A DNA stretch of 64,000 nt from Gloeothece verrucosa PCC 7822 (GTDB lineage: Bacteria; Cyanobacteriota; Cyanobacteriia; Cyanobacteriales; Microcystaceae), in the NCBI RefSeq assembly GCF_000147335.1, contig NC_014501.1, positions 3,098,300 to 3,162,299 on the forward strand. The letters are read 5' to 3'. Every line of letters begins with the position of its first letter. Within the stretch, counting starts at the first letter, position 1. This document shows positions 54,644 to 62,936 of this stretch, one piece after another. Below the pieces are notes generated by a model. The model ran no database searches. It saw only the letters and a list, made by a program, of their open reading frames with translations, and was not told where the DNA came from. Position numbers and translations under genes: made by a program.

Positions 54644-55438
54644 TCACTGAGACCCATTCGCCTTGGTATTTTGCAATAATCTATTCGCCTCATTAATTTG
54701 TTGTTCTGAAGGAATAATTTGCATTATTTTTAAGGCTTCTTCATCTTTTTGGAGTAGCACTTGAACCAATTCTAATAAAGGGACTACTCCTATTTTAATT
54801 TCTTCTGGCTTGCGGTCAGGAAATTGTTTTTTATATTCCTCTAGCTCAGCTTGAGCATCCTTTAAAGTCATGTAAAAAGGAATAAAGGTATTGCCTTGAT
54901 CATTTTTTTTGACGATGAATTCTTCATTTTTTCCAATGGTAACAAAAAACAAAGGAATGCCAAATTTTTGGAGATTATCGACTTTTTTTCCACTTTGTTG
55001 CAGGATATCTGTGGCGGCTTTCATATCTTCTTCTTGAGAAAAAAAAGTAATAGGAGGCATCTTCTTTTCCTCTTGACTCATTTTCTTGAGCATTTCATAA
55101 ACTCGACTAAAAGCCAGAGGAATAATTTTTATTTTTCCCGCTAAGTCCGAGCTATTCTTTTGGAGAAGGTCTAACATTTTGGCGGCATCACTATAAGCTC
55201 CAAATATGACAAGTCTACCGGAGGAAGTATCAGATCCTTGGGGAGTTTGAGTGTTAATTAAAACTAAATTTCCATCTTGAGCAACAATAAGAAACATAGG
55301 AATTTGTTCAAGCTTTTGAAGAACTTGTGGTTCGGGTAAGGCCAAAGATGACTGATAAAATCCTAGCCAAGATGAAACTGTAATCCCTACCGCTAATGCG
55401 ATCCTAATCCCCCTGCGAATTAAAGAGTTGAGCATCAT
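54644..55438 (-). CDS. Tic22-family protein 3
   Basis: 264 aa. Signal peptide about 1-34 (RIALAVGITVSSWLGFYQSS), then ALPEPQVLQKLEQIPMFLIV. Contains GAYSDAAKMLDLLQKNSSDL, LAFSRVYEMLKKMSQEEKK, KFGIPLFFVTIGKNEEFIVK and VPLLELVQVLLQKDEEALKI, in the same order as the other two but the most divergent, with a Ser/Thr-rich insert (TQTPQGSDTSSGR). It opens the three-gene cluster. Confidence 0.8.
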   Translation of the reverse strand: MMLNSLIRRGIRIALAVGITVSSWLGFYQSSLALPEPQVLQKLEQIPMFLIVAQDGNLVLINTQTPQGSDTSSGRLVIFGAYSDAAKMLDLLQKNSSDLAGKIKIIPLAFSRVYEMLKKMSQEEKKMPPITFFSQEEDMKAATDILQQSGKKVDNLQKFGIPLFFVTIGKNEEFIVKKNDQGNTFIPFYMTLKDAQAELEEYKKQFPDRKPEEIKIGVVPLLELVQVLLQKDEEALKIMQIIPSEQQINEANRLLQNTKANGSQ

Positions 55439-55709
55439 GATCCTTTACATTACTTCATTAAAGTTGTTTAACTAAGACCTTACTTCCCTAGCTTGATAAT
55501 TTTTCTTATAGAATAGCAAACAATCAAGGTCCCGCAGCAGATTTAACAGGTGTAGTAAGAGGCACTCATGCACTCATCTCCAAGGCAGTTGCTGTAATAC
55601 TGAATACGCTATTTGAGATCAATCGTCAAACCTCAAAGCCCTTGAGATCTAACGAATTGTAAAATTACCGCCATTGCTCTTGCTTATGCTTAATAGCCAA
55701 TTTTTTGAA

Positions 55710-55783
55710 TCGGGATGACAGGATTTGAACCTGCGACATCCTGCTCCCAAAGCAGGCGCGCTACCAAGCTGCGCTACATCCCG
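55710..55783 (-). tRNA. trnP: tRNA-Pro(UGG)
   Basis: 74-nt cloverleaf on the minus strand: acceptor CGGGATG/CATCCCG, D arm GCGC-AGCTTGGTA-GCGC, anticodon arm CCTGC-TTTGGGA-GCAGG with anticodon TGG, T arm GCAGG-TTCAAAT-CCTGT. The CCA end is not encoded. Confidence 0.97.
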
Positions 55784-55921
55784 TTTTCGAGTTAGTATTT
55801 TTTATTCATTTTCCATAGTTATTAACTAACTTATCAAAACAACACGTAAATGTCAACCATATGGCGAATGATCTGATCTCCTTCGCTTCTAGCTCTCCAG
55901 TGGTGAGAAATAGAGATAAGA

Positions 55922-56473
<552 letters not shown>

Positions 56474-56593
56474 TCAGTAATTTATACTGGGTATAGTCAG
56501 ATTTATTTGTCTAGAGATTAACTTTTAACATAATTTTTTGACTTAATCTATTTTACAATCGCAAATTGCATCTTTTTAGGATAGGATCAAAAT

Positions 56594-57514
56594 ATGCCAA
56601 CCATTGATATTTTGGGAGTCCCACATACTTACGAGTTAATTGCTCAATCTCCCGTATCTTCTAATCCTGTCCTGGTATTTATTCATGGCTGGTTGTTGAG
56701 CCGTCACTATTGGCAACCCCTGATTGAACCCCTATCCCTAAATTATCGATGTCTAATTTATGATTTAAGGGGATTTGGTGATTCTCAGTCAGTAGCCCCT
56801 CAAGGGAAACAAGCGATAAACCAACCTGAAGAACTGTTTAATGCTCATCATGAGTGTGATGAGAATAATTGTTATTCTAGCTATACCTTGGCCGCTTATG
56901 CCAATGACTTGAAAATTTTGTTACAAAAACTCGAAATAGAACAAGCTTGGGTCATTGGTCATTCTCTAGGGGGAAGTATAGCCATCCGAGGGGCAGACGG
57001 ATGTAGTGAACGGATTAGAGGAGTCATTTGTTTAAACTCTGGAGGAGGCATTTATCTCAAAGAAGAATTTGAAAGATTTAGAAACCTAGGACAGCAGTTA
57101 ATTAAACAACGACCCCGTTGGCTGCCCAATGTTCCTCTAATTGATTGGATTTTTGCTAGAATGATGGTTGCTCGTCCTTTGGAGCCTCACTGGGGAAAGC
57201 AACGAGTCATTGATTTTGTCAAAGCTGATGGAAAAGCCGCCCTAGGGTCTTTACTAGAGTCGACTACAGAAGCGGAAGTTCATTTGTTGCCTCAAGTCGT
57301 CTCCCGACTCAAGCAACCTCTGTATTTTCTAGCCGGTAGTCAAGACCGAGTCATGGAATCTAAATATGTTCGTCATTTAGCCAGTTTTCATCCCTCTTTT
57401 GATTTGAATGGAAACAATGTCATTGAAATTCCCAATTGTGGGCATCTATCCATGCTAGAACAACCCGAAATCGTAGTAGACAAAATCATTGAGATTTTGC
57501 TCAATCATAGTTAA
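56594..57514 (+). CDS. Alpha/beta hydrolase
   Basis: 306 aa. Oxyanion region FIHGWLLSRHYWQPL, nucleophile Ser 124 in VIGHSLGGSIAIRG, acid in AGSQDRVMESKYV and His in NCGHLSMLEQPE: the full triad of the fold. An unusual 25-30-residue insert between strand 4 and helix A (QAINQPEELFNAHHECDENN) is charged and His/Cys-rich. Substrate unknown. Confidence 0.87.
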   Translation: MPTIDILGVPHTYELIAQSPVSSNPVLVFIHGWLLSRHYWQPLIEPLSLNYRCLIYDLRGFGDSQSVAPQGKQAINQPEELFNAHHECDENNCYSSYTLAAYANDLKILLQKLEIEQAWVIGHSLGGSIAIRGADGCSERIRGVICLNSGGGIYLKEEFERFRNLGQQLIKQRPRWLPNVPLIDWIFARMMVARPLEPHWGKQRVIDFVKADGKAALGSLLESTTEAEVHLLPQVVSRLKQPLYFLAGSQDRVMESKYVRHLASFHPSFDLNGNNVIEIPNCGHLSMLEQPEIVVDKIIEILLNHS

Positions 57515-57872
57515 GGGGGACTGATTAATGGGGAATCGTCTTCTGGGAAAAAGTATGTCACAATAGCAAGTAGTGCGGAACTGTTTCTGCCTTCTGTCCA
57601 ACTTGACCTCAAAAATTTGTTAGTTTTCTGTAATTATGTTAATGGTTCTTACTTGTTTACTGTAGTCGGATGCGGGCCGGCTCCGCAAAATTCCGAAGCG
57701 ATCACACCATGAGCAAGCTTCAACTAATTGAGTTACATAGTTTCCTTGGGTATCACAATTAGTTAATTAAAAGTTGTGCTTTCTGGGAATGGTAAAATAC
57801 ATCTTAATTTTTTCAAACCTTACTGAACCTTGATAAACCTGTTAGAACGAGTTATCTGCCGAGGAGAAGCCC
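57515..57872. other. 358-base gap, nothing recognised
   Basis: No gene, tRNA or clear terminator is supported between the hydrolase and the next gene. One GC-rich palindromic stretch (GCGGGCCGGCTCCGC) is near 57673. Confidence 0.5.
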
Positions 57873-58184
57873 ATGTTACACCGCAAGATTTATCAACTCT
57901 GTACAGATGGTCGTGAAGTTAGTATTTTCTTGCGGGATCAGCAACGCTGGATCGATAATGCTCGGATCGTTGCTCTAGAAGGTGATTTAGTCACCATCCG
58001 CTATGAAACCGAAGAAGATGATGAAATTAGTTCTTGGGAAGAGATGGTTCGCCTTGAAAGTATCGGCGCTGTCAGTCAAAAACTGGCCTCTGTCTCCCGA
58101 GTCAATTCTGAAATTTTGGTCGCTGATGATTGTCCGGAAGCCGAACAAATTCGCCCTCGCTCACCGGATTCTAATCAGGAATAA
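57873..58184 (+). CDS. Conserved cyanobacterial protein (DUF6679-like)
   Basis: 103 aa. MLHRKIYQLCTDGREVSIFL, then DQQRWIDNARIVALEGDLVT and YETEEDDEISSWEEMVRLES, a small SH3-like or Sm-like beta-barrel by pattern (LVTIRYE strands). Acidic C-terminal tail. A strong RBS (GAGGAG, 6 bases) fixes the ATG at 57873. The DUF number is from memory; function unknown. Confidence 0.75.
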   Translation: MLHRKIYQLCTDGREVSIFLRDQQRWIDNARIVALEGDLVTIRYETEEDDEISSWEEMVRLESIGAVSQKLASVSRVNSEILVADDCPEAEQIRPRSPDSNQE

Positions 58185-58237
58185 ATCGTCCATCCGCTTG
58201 ATTTGACTGCGGTCTTTTCTAGCTAAAGTTAAAAAAT

Positions 58238-59878
58238 TCACTGTGAAAAAGGTTGAGGTTCAAAGACGGGGCAATATCCCTCCGGTGTTACCTTAAAGCC
58301 ATACAAAGGAGAAGCGGGATTCCAACAACGCTGACTTTTGTAATGGCAGCAAGTTCCACAACAGTCAATATCACTTGAGCGTTTAGCCGCATTAGTCTGA
58401 CTTAAAAGCTCTCGCTGGGATAAGCCGCGCAATAACAATTCTTCACCTTGCCAACGAGCCTCAACTAAGCCCGTATCGGCAAAATGGCTCCAGCGAGGGT
58501 CTTGTGTAATAGCATCAGATAAACTAATCGTCACAGAAGTCCCCTGTTCATTTAACTCTCCTTCGTATTGGCTGGGAGTGGGGGCGGCCGGTTGAATAAA
58601 TTTATCCACCATCGGTAATTCCACTCCTGTTCCCACCCGAGGAGAATGCAGTTGATAACGGTTTTGTAATTCCTCTAGGCTCGTCAAGTCTGCCAAATAA
58701 GTGGGAGATCCATGAACAAAAATTACGTGCTGTGGGCGTAAATTATGAATTAGTTGAGTGGTGTTGCGGCTATCGCTGTGTTCGGCTAACAGATATGTTT
58801 CAAGGCTAATGTTCGGAAAACGTTTTAAATCTTTAAGAGGGGGTTGCTCAAGGCGATTCCGGCCATAATTAGCCACTAAAATCAACCACGAGCGCTGATG
58901 ATCAAGACAATATTGGCCGAGTTCATCAAATTTATCTGTCACCACCACAGCAGGACTGTTGGCTAACTCTTCAAGACTTGTCAGACGGCGCATTCGTGGA
59001 CAGATACGCTCATCCCAAAATAACGATTGATGTTTGGCAAAATTTTGTACTGATGGAGGAAACTCCGACAATAGCTGAAGATAAACATCACAAGCCGCTC
59101 CCACATTTCCATCTACCCAAATATCTAAATCTTTACCGGTAAACTGATGATGAGAGCGTAAAAGCTTCAAAATTTCTTGACCCAAACCTAGGGTTGGCAC
59201 CGGCAAAAGAACACTCTGATCATTGGCAAGAGCTTGATGAATTCTCAGCATCAAATTTTTCTCTTGTTGACGGCGGTGGGGATGCCGCATCGTTCCATAA
59301 GTTCCCTCAATAATTAAAACATCTGGTGCCAATCCCCGCAGCAGTTCTACCGATAACCCCTCAACTAACTGGAAATTCGACAGCGAAAAATCTCCTGTAT
59401 AAAACACTTTATAAGTTCGTTTAGCGGTTTTATAGGTCAGTAAAATAGCTGCCGCACCCGGTAAATGACCAGCCGGAAAAATTTCTGCACTGAGGTCTTT
59501 AAACAAATTAATCGGGGTACGCCATTGAAGCCCTTGACAAAAAGCAGGAATTGAAGTATGTGAATGGTCTAACCAATTGAGAGGCAATAGCTCAAGCGTC
59601 ACTTCACTGGCATAGATAGGCATTTGAGGAAAAGCCTGGTGTAATGAAAGCAAACCTCGAGCATGATCTCCATGAGCATGACTACAAAATACCAGATGAG
59701 CGGGTGGAGTAGCATCTGTTTGTAGGGGTTGGATATCCCTTAAACCGCAGTCAAGAAGAATACGGTAAGGACCCATATCAACAGATAAACAAATTCCTTC
59801 ATTCTCATGCCCAACACCGTAGGGAAAACAGAATAATGGGTTTTGATGCTCAGAAGATGCTCGACGAGATTGACTCAT
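58238..59878 (-). CDS. Beta-CASP metallo-beta-lactamase-fold nuclease-like protein with Cys-rich tail
   Basis: 546 aa. MBL motif 2 CSHAHGDHARGL (HAHGDH at about 67-72), motif 3 GHLPGAAAIL, motif 4 TGDFSLSN, beta-CASP region EGTYGTMRHPHRRQQEKNLM and a late FVHGSP motif. These are the hallmarks of CPSF-type RNA exonucleases/endonucleases. After about residue 490 the protein has a Cys cluster (DCCGTCCHYKSQRCWNPA, GYCPVF) that could bind zinc, not a usual part of RNase J or archaeal CPSF. ATG 59878 preferred over TTG 59884. Confidence 0.88.
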   Translation of the reverse strand: MSQSRRASSEHQNPLFCFPYGVGHENEGICLSVDMGPYRILLDCGLRDIQPLQTDATPPAHLVFCSHAHGDHARGLLSLHQAFPQMPIYASEVTLELLPLNWLDHSHTSIPAFCQGLQWRTPINLFKDLSAEIFPAGHLPGAAAILLTYKTAKRTYKVFYTGDFSLSNFQLVEGLSVELLRGLAPDVLIIEGTYGTMRHPHRRQQEKNLMLRIHQALANDQSVLLPVPTLGLGQEILKLLRSHHQFTGKDLDIWVDGNVGAACDVYLQLLSEFPPSVQNFAKHQSLFWDERICPRMRRLTSLEELANSPAVVVTDKFDELGQYCLDHQRSWLILVANYGRNRLEQPPLKDLKRFPNISLETYLLAEHSDSRNTTQLIHNLRPQHVIFVHGSPTYLADLTSLEELQNRYQLHSPRVGTGVELPMVDKFIQPAAPTPSQYEGELNEQGTSVTISLSDAITQDPRWSHFADTGLVEARWQGEELLLRGLSQRELLSQTNAAKRSSDIDCCGTCCHYKSQRCWNPASPLYGFKVTPEGYCPVFEPQPFSQ

Positions 59879-60030
59879 GCTCAAGGGTCAGGGGTCAGTG
59901 GGGAGTTTTAAGGCGGCAAAGTTTTACCAGTTAGTTCAACAAAGGCAACCCGCTTCTAATGGGTCAAGGCGGGTCAAGGGGGTGAATTAAGGGACTAAAG
60001 CACAACAGATGAGTGGCTTGCACAGTGCCC

Positions 60031-60056
60031 CATTAGTCATTAGTGAATGGTCATGG
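60031..60056. repeat. Short STRR-like run
   Basis: CATTAGTCATTAGTGAATGG: two to three ATTAGTC/TGGTCAT heptamers. Confidence 0.5.
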
Positions 60057-60091
60057 ATAGCTGTTAACAAATCGGTGAAAGAGTCATCAAG

Positions 60092-60214
60092 TTAGTGAGC
60101 AGAACCGTTTCCATGATAGTTGTCCGAATCATAAAAGCCATTTTTCGTGCCGAAGAACAGGCAAGAAATGATAAACAACCCAGTTAAAATGATCATGACT
60201 ATTTTGGCATCCAT
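60092..60214 (-). CDS. Small single-span membrane protein, 40 aa
   Basis: Found by translation. MDAKIVMIILTGLFIISCLF and FGTKNGFYDSDNYHGNGSAH make one membrane helix (residues about 4-22) and a short polar end. A purine-rich RBS (GAGGAG) lies 11 bases before the ATG. The composition suits small subunits of photosynthetic complexes; it reminds me of the NDH-1 small subunit NdhP, but this identity is not certain. Monocistronic, between the beta-CASP gene and an antiporter gene. Confidence 0.7.
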   Translation of the reverse strand: MDAKIVMIILTGLFIISCLFFGTKNGFYDSDNYHGNGSAH

Positions 60215-60355
60215 AACAGAGGTTACTCCTCGATCAAACGTCTCGTTACTATACTTATAGCAAAATTTACGGTTAAAGGAAAAAAAGCCGATTCCCGATC
60301 AGGAATAAAAGCCAGAAGCCTACGAGCGATTCTTGAGATAAGTCTGCCGGTTTAT

Positions 60356-62290
60356 TTATCTTTTTGCTGTTTCTGTGATGGTTTTTAACTCCGAGGGGGC
60401 AGAAGGAGCCGCAATGGGTAACTCTTCCACTTCAGGAAGCTCTTCTAAAGCTAAACGAGAGGATTGAAGGCCACCCCCAAGCCGCTTGAGCAGTTTAGGT
60501 CTAGGGTCGTGCAGCAGATAAATCAGTTCATCTTTCGGTTGCCAGGATTCTGAAGGGGTAACCACGAGAAGATTATTTTCCCGTTTGAGCAATAAAGGTA
60601 ACAATTCCCCGGCGCGAATTAAAGCTTGTAAATGAGCTTGTTGTAGAGACAATTCCGGCTCTTTAAGCACTGTTTTTCCTAATTTGATTTGTCCTTCAGT
60701 TAAATACTGATTCCAAGTTTTAATCGAAGCTTGTTCAATAAAAGCTTGGTTGACCTTAGTTTTATTATTGGTAGGGCTGCTACTGGAGTTTTGAGGAAAT
60801 ACCGCTAAAACCCGAGGCGGTTCAAATTCTTCAACGGCTCTTTGGGCTAAGACTAAATTTACCTCACCATTACTGGTCAAAGCCATAAAAGTTCCCATAG
60901 AGCTAATACCCGCTTCTTCTAATACATTTGCATCTAATCCACTACTTTGATAGACGGGTAAGTTTTCTTCACTCGCTTTTTGGCAAGCTTCAGGATCTGT
61001 GTCAATGAGAACCACAGATTCTCCGCGTTCTTGGAACAGACGAGCAATCAAACGTCCCAAGGGATTACAGCCAATAATCACGGCTCCGGTAGCTTGATCT
61101 GAGGTAATCTTTAAGCAGCGAGCTACCCATCTCGCGGTTAATCCTTCAATAAACACCGTCATCATAATCGTCAAAAAGACCATCGCTTTAATGGAATCTC
61201 CACCATTGATCCCCGCACTGGTCAATAAAATCGCAAACAGAGAAGCCACAGAAGCCGAGACAATCCCTCTGGGAGCTACCCAGGCCACAAATAGCTTCTG
61301 TCGCCAGTTTAAACTGCTCTTGAGGGTACAGAAAGCTACACTAAGGGGACGAACCACGAACATCAATACCCCCACAGCGAGTACACTACCCCATCCCAAA
61401 GCAAAAACACTGGCGATGGACAGATCAGCCGATAGGAGAATGAATAAAACCGAAACACACAAAATAGTTAACTGTCCCTTAAATCGTCTTAATAGGCGTT
61501 CTTCGGGAACAGCCGAGGCTCTTAGGACAATTCCCGCCACCACAGTGGCCATTAACCCCGATTCACTGCGAATCATTTGGGATAATCCAAACAGTCCCCA
61601 AACCCCAGCCAGCACGACTAAATTTTTCAGGTCTTCTGAAACAAAGGTGGCGCGTTTGAGAAACAGACTTAGTAACCAGCCGCACCCGGCCCCGATAAGG
61701 GTTCCGATTCCCAAGCGTAACATCAGGCCGTTGACGATTTCTACTGGACTCGCATGACTATTGATAATCGTATCCAAGACCACGACGGCTAAAATGGCCC
61801 CCACCGGATCGATCAGCACCCCTTCCCCTTCCAGCAACGTTGCCACTTGTCGGTCCACATGAACTTGTTTAAGTAAGGGTCCGATCACGGTTGGTCCGGT
61901 CACTACCACTAAAGAGGCATAAAGAAAAGCGATCGACCAAGGAAATTCTGCCAGCCAGTGAGCAGACATCCCACCGCCAATTAAGGTAATGAGTGTCCCC
62001 ACTGTCACGAGATTTCGTAAACTCCCAGACACTCGCCCCAAATCTCGTAACCCTAAATTAAGTCCTCCTTCAAACAAAATAATAGCGACCGAAAGGGCGA
62101 CCATCACCTCTAAACCTACCCCGAGATGATGGGGATGCAAATAATTTAAGCCATCGGGACCCAGAGTTATGCCAAACACTAGCAAAAACACAATACTGGG
62201 AACTTTAAGATATTCAGCGATGACTTGGGCGCTAATACCTGCAATCACGGTAATGACTATCTGCAAGGTTAATTCAAAAGATCCTTCCAT
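60356..62290 (-). CDS. CPA1/NhaP-type Na+(K+)/H+ antiporter with TrkA-N domain
   Basis: 644 aa. About 12 membrane spans in residues 5-390, with ALSVAIILFEGGLNLGLRDL, VVTGPTVIGPLL and LEGEGVLIDPVGAILAVVVL (the conserved acidic ion site DPVGA). A TrkA-N/RCK domain follows (GAVIIGCNPLGRLIARLFQE, VVLIDTDPEACQKASEENLP). C-terminal regulatory part with a TrkA-C-like region. Probable Na+ or K+/H+ exchange in pH or salt stress. SRC-type start ATG 62290 is overlapped by an upstream small ORF. Confidence 0.9.
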   Translation of the reverse strand: MEGSFELTLQIVITVIAGISAQVIAEYLKVPSIVFLLVFGITLGPDGLNYLHPHHLGVGLEVMVALSVAIILFEGGLNLGLRDLGRVSGSLRNLVTVGTLITLIGGGMSAHWLAEFPWSIAFLYASLVVVTGPTVIGPLLKQVHVDRQVATLLEGEGVLIDPVGAILAVVVLDTIINSHASPVEIVNGLMLRLGIGTLIGAGCGWLLSLFLKRATFVSEDLKNLVVLAGVWGLFGLSQMIRSESGLMATVVAGIVLRASAVPEERLLRRFKGQLTILCVSVLFILLSADLSIASVFALGWGSVLAVGVLMFVVRPLSVAFCTLKSSLNWRQKLFVAWVAPRGIVSASVASLFAILLTSAGINGGDSIKAMVFLTIMMTVFIEGLTARWVARCLKITSDQATGAVIIGCNPLGRLIARLFQERGESVVLIDTDPEACQKASEENLPVYQSSGLDANVLEEAGISSMGTFMALTSNGEVNLVLAQRAVEEFEPPRVLAVFPQNSSSSPTNNKTKVNQAFIEQASIKTWNQYLTEGQIKLGKTVLKEPELSLQQAHLQALIRAGELLPLLLKRENNLLVVTPSESWQPKDELIYLLHDPRPKLLKRLGGGLQSSRLALEELPEVEELPIAAPSAPSELKTITETAKR

Positions 62291-62523
62291 AGGCTTGCTC
62301 TTACTTGGCTATTCGGAGAATACCTGACCTCATCAATTTTTTTGAGTTCTGATGGGAGTTTCAGGGCACAAGGCGTAAATTTCATTATTATTCTTTTAAA
62401 GAATGGCTGTGTGATCTCAGCCTCAGCCCAATAAAAAAAATGATTGGACACAAAAGGTTGCTGGTCAAACTTAGACCAGTCAGGATGATTTGTGTTAATG
62501 ATATATTTGTGGACTAATTGCAT
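62269..62523 (-). CDS. Hypothetical protein, 84 aa, TnpB-like N-terminus
   Basis: A very good RBS (AGGAGGG, 8 bases before ATG 62523) supports it. Residues 1-43 (MQLVHKYIINTNHPDWSKFD then QQPFVSNHFFYWAEAE) align without gaps to the pattern at the N-terminus of IS605-family TnpB proteins (LVE+HII..NHP...D...F.SKNLYN.AN). The rest shows no similarity I recognise. It overlaps the antiporter start by 22 bases. It could be a domesticated fragment or just a small unrelated gene. Confidence 0.5.
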   Translation of the reverse strand: MQLVHKYIINTNHPDWSKFDQQPFVSNHFFYWAEAEITQPFFKRIIMKFTPCALKLPSELKKIDEVRYSPNSQVRASLWKDLLN

Positions 62524-62936
62524 CTGTCGTACCCTCCTACTTCAATAAGATTTTTCCCCTATTTATCTCAATCGTCTTAAACTCCTGCCAAGAAAATTTC
62601 TCGGAAAATTCCTCAGAAGACTGGATAAGTCGTTAAGATTTTTAACAATACTTATATAATTCATAAAGAGTGAAGTAAGAGGGACATCAGCATGAGCAAT
62701 GGGATTACCGGAGGCTGTCATAGACAGGACAGTAGCATCCTATTGAGCAAAAAAGAGTTTAAGAAAATCAGTTTTACAAGGAGATTCCTGAAATCATAAA
62801 AGTTATACTCGTGCATGCGTATTTTAGCATCTATATCCGCCAACTCGTCAGTTGGGGGTTGAGAACCAGTTTAAGAAATCTCCACAGCATGAGGGGAAAT
62901 AACTAATACCATAAAGTTAAGGTTAATTCAAAAAAG
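62524..62936. other. 413-base divergent gap
   Basis: Between the 84-aa gene and the GT39-type gene. It holds one possible 35-aa ORF (62692-62799) with RBS GAGGG, a small hairpin CCAACT-CGTC-AGTTGG near 62846, and otherwise AT-rich sequence. Confidence 0.5.
62692..62799 (+). CDS. Possible small ORF, 35 aa
   Basis: MSNGITGGCHRQDSSILLSK, then KEFKKISFTRRFLKS; basic, no known motif. RBS GAGGG 8 bases upstream. May be chance. Confidence 0.25.
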   Translation: MSNGITGGCHRQDSSILLSKKEFKKISFTRRFLKS

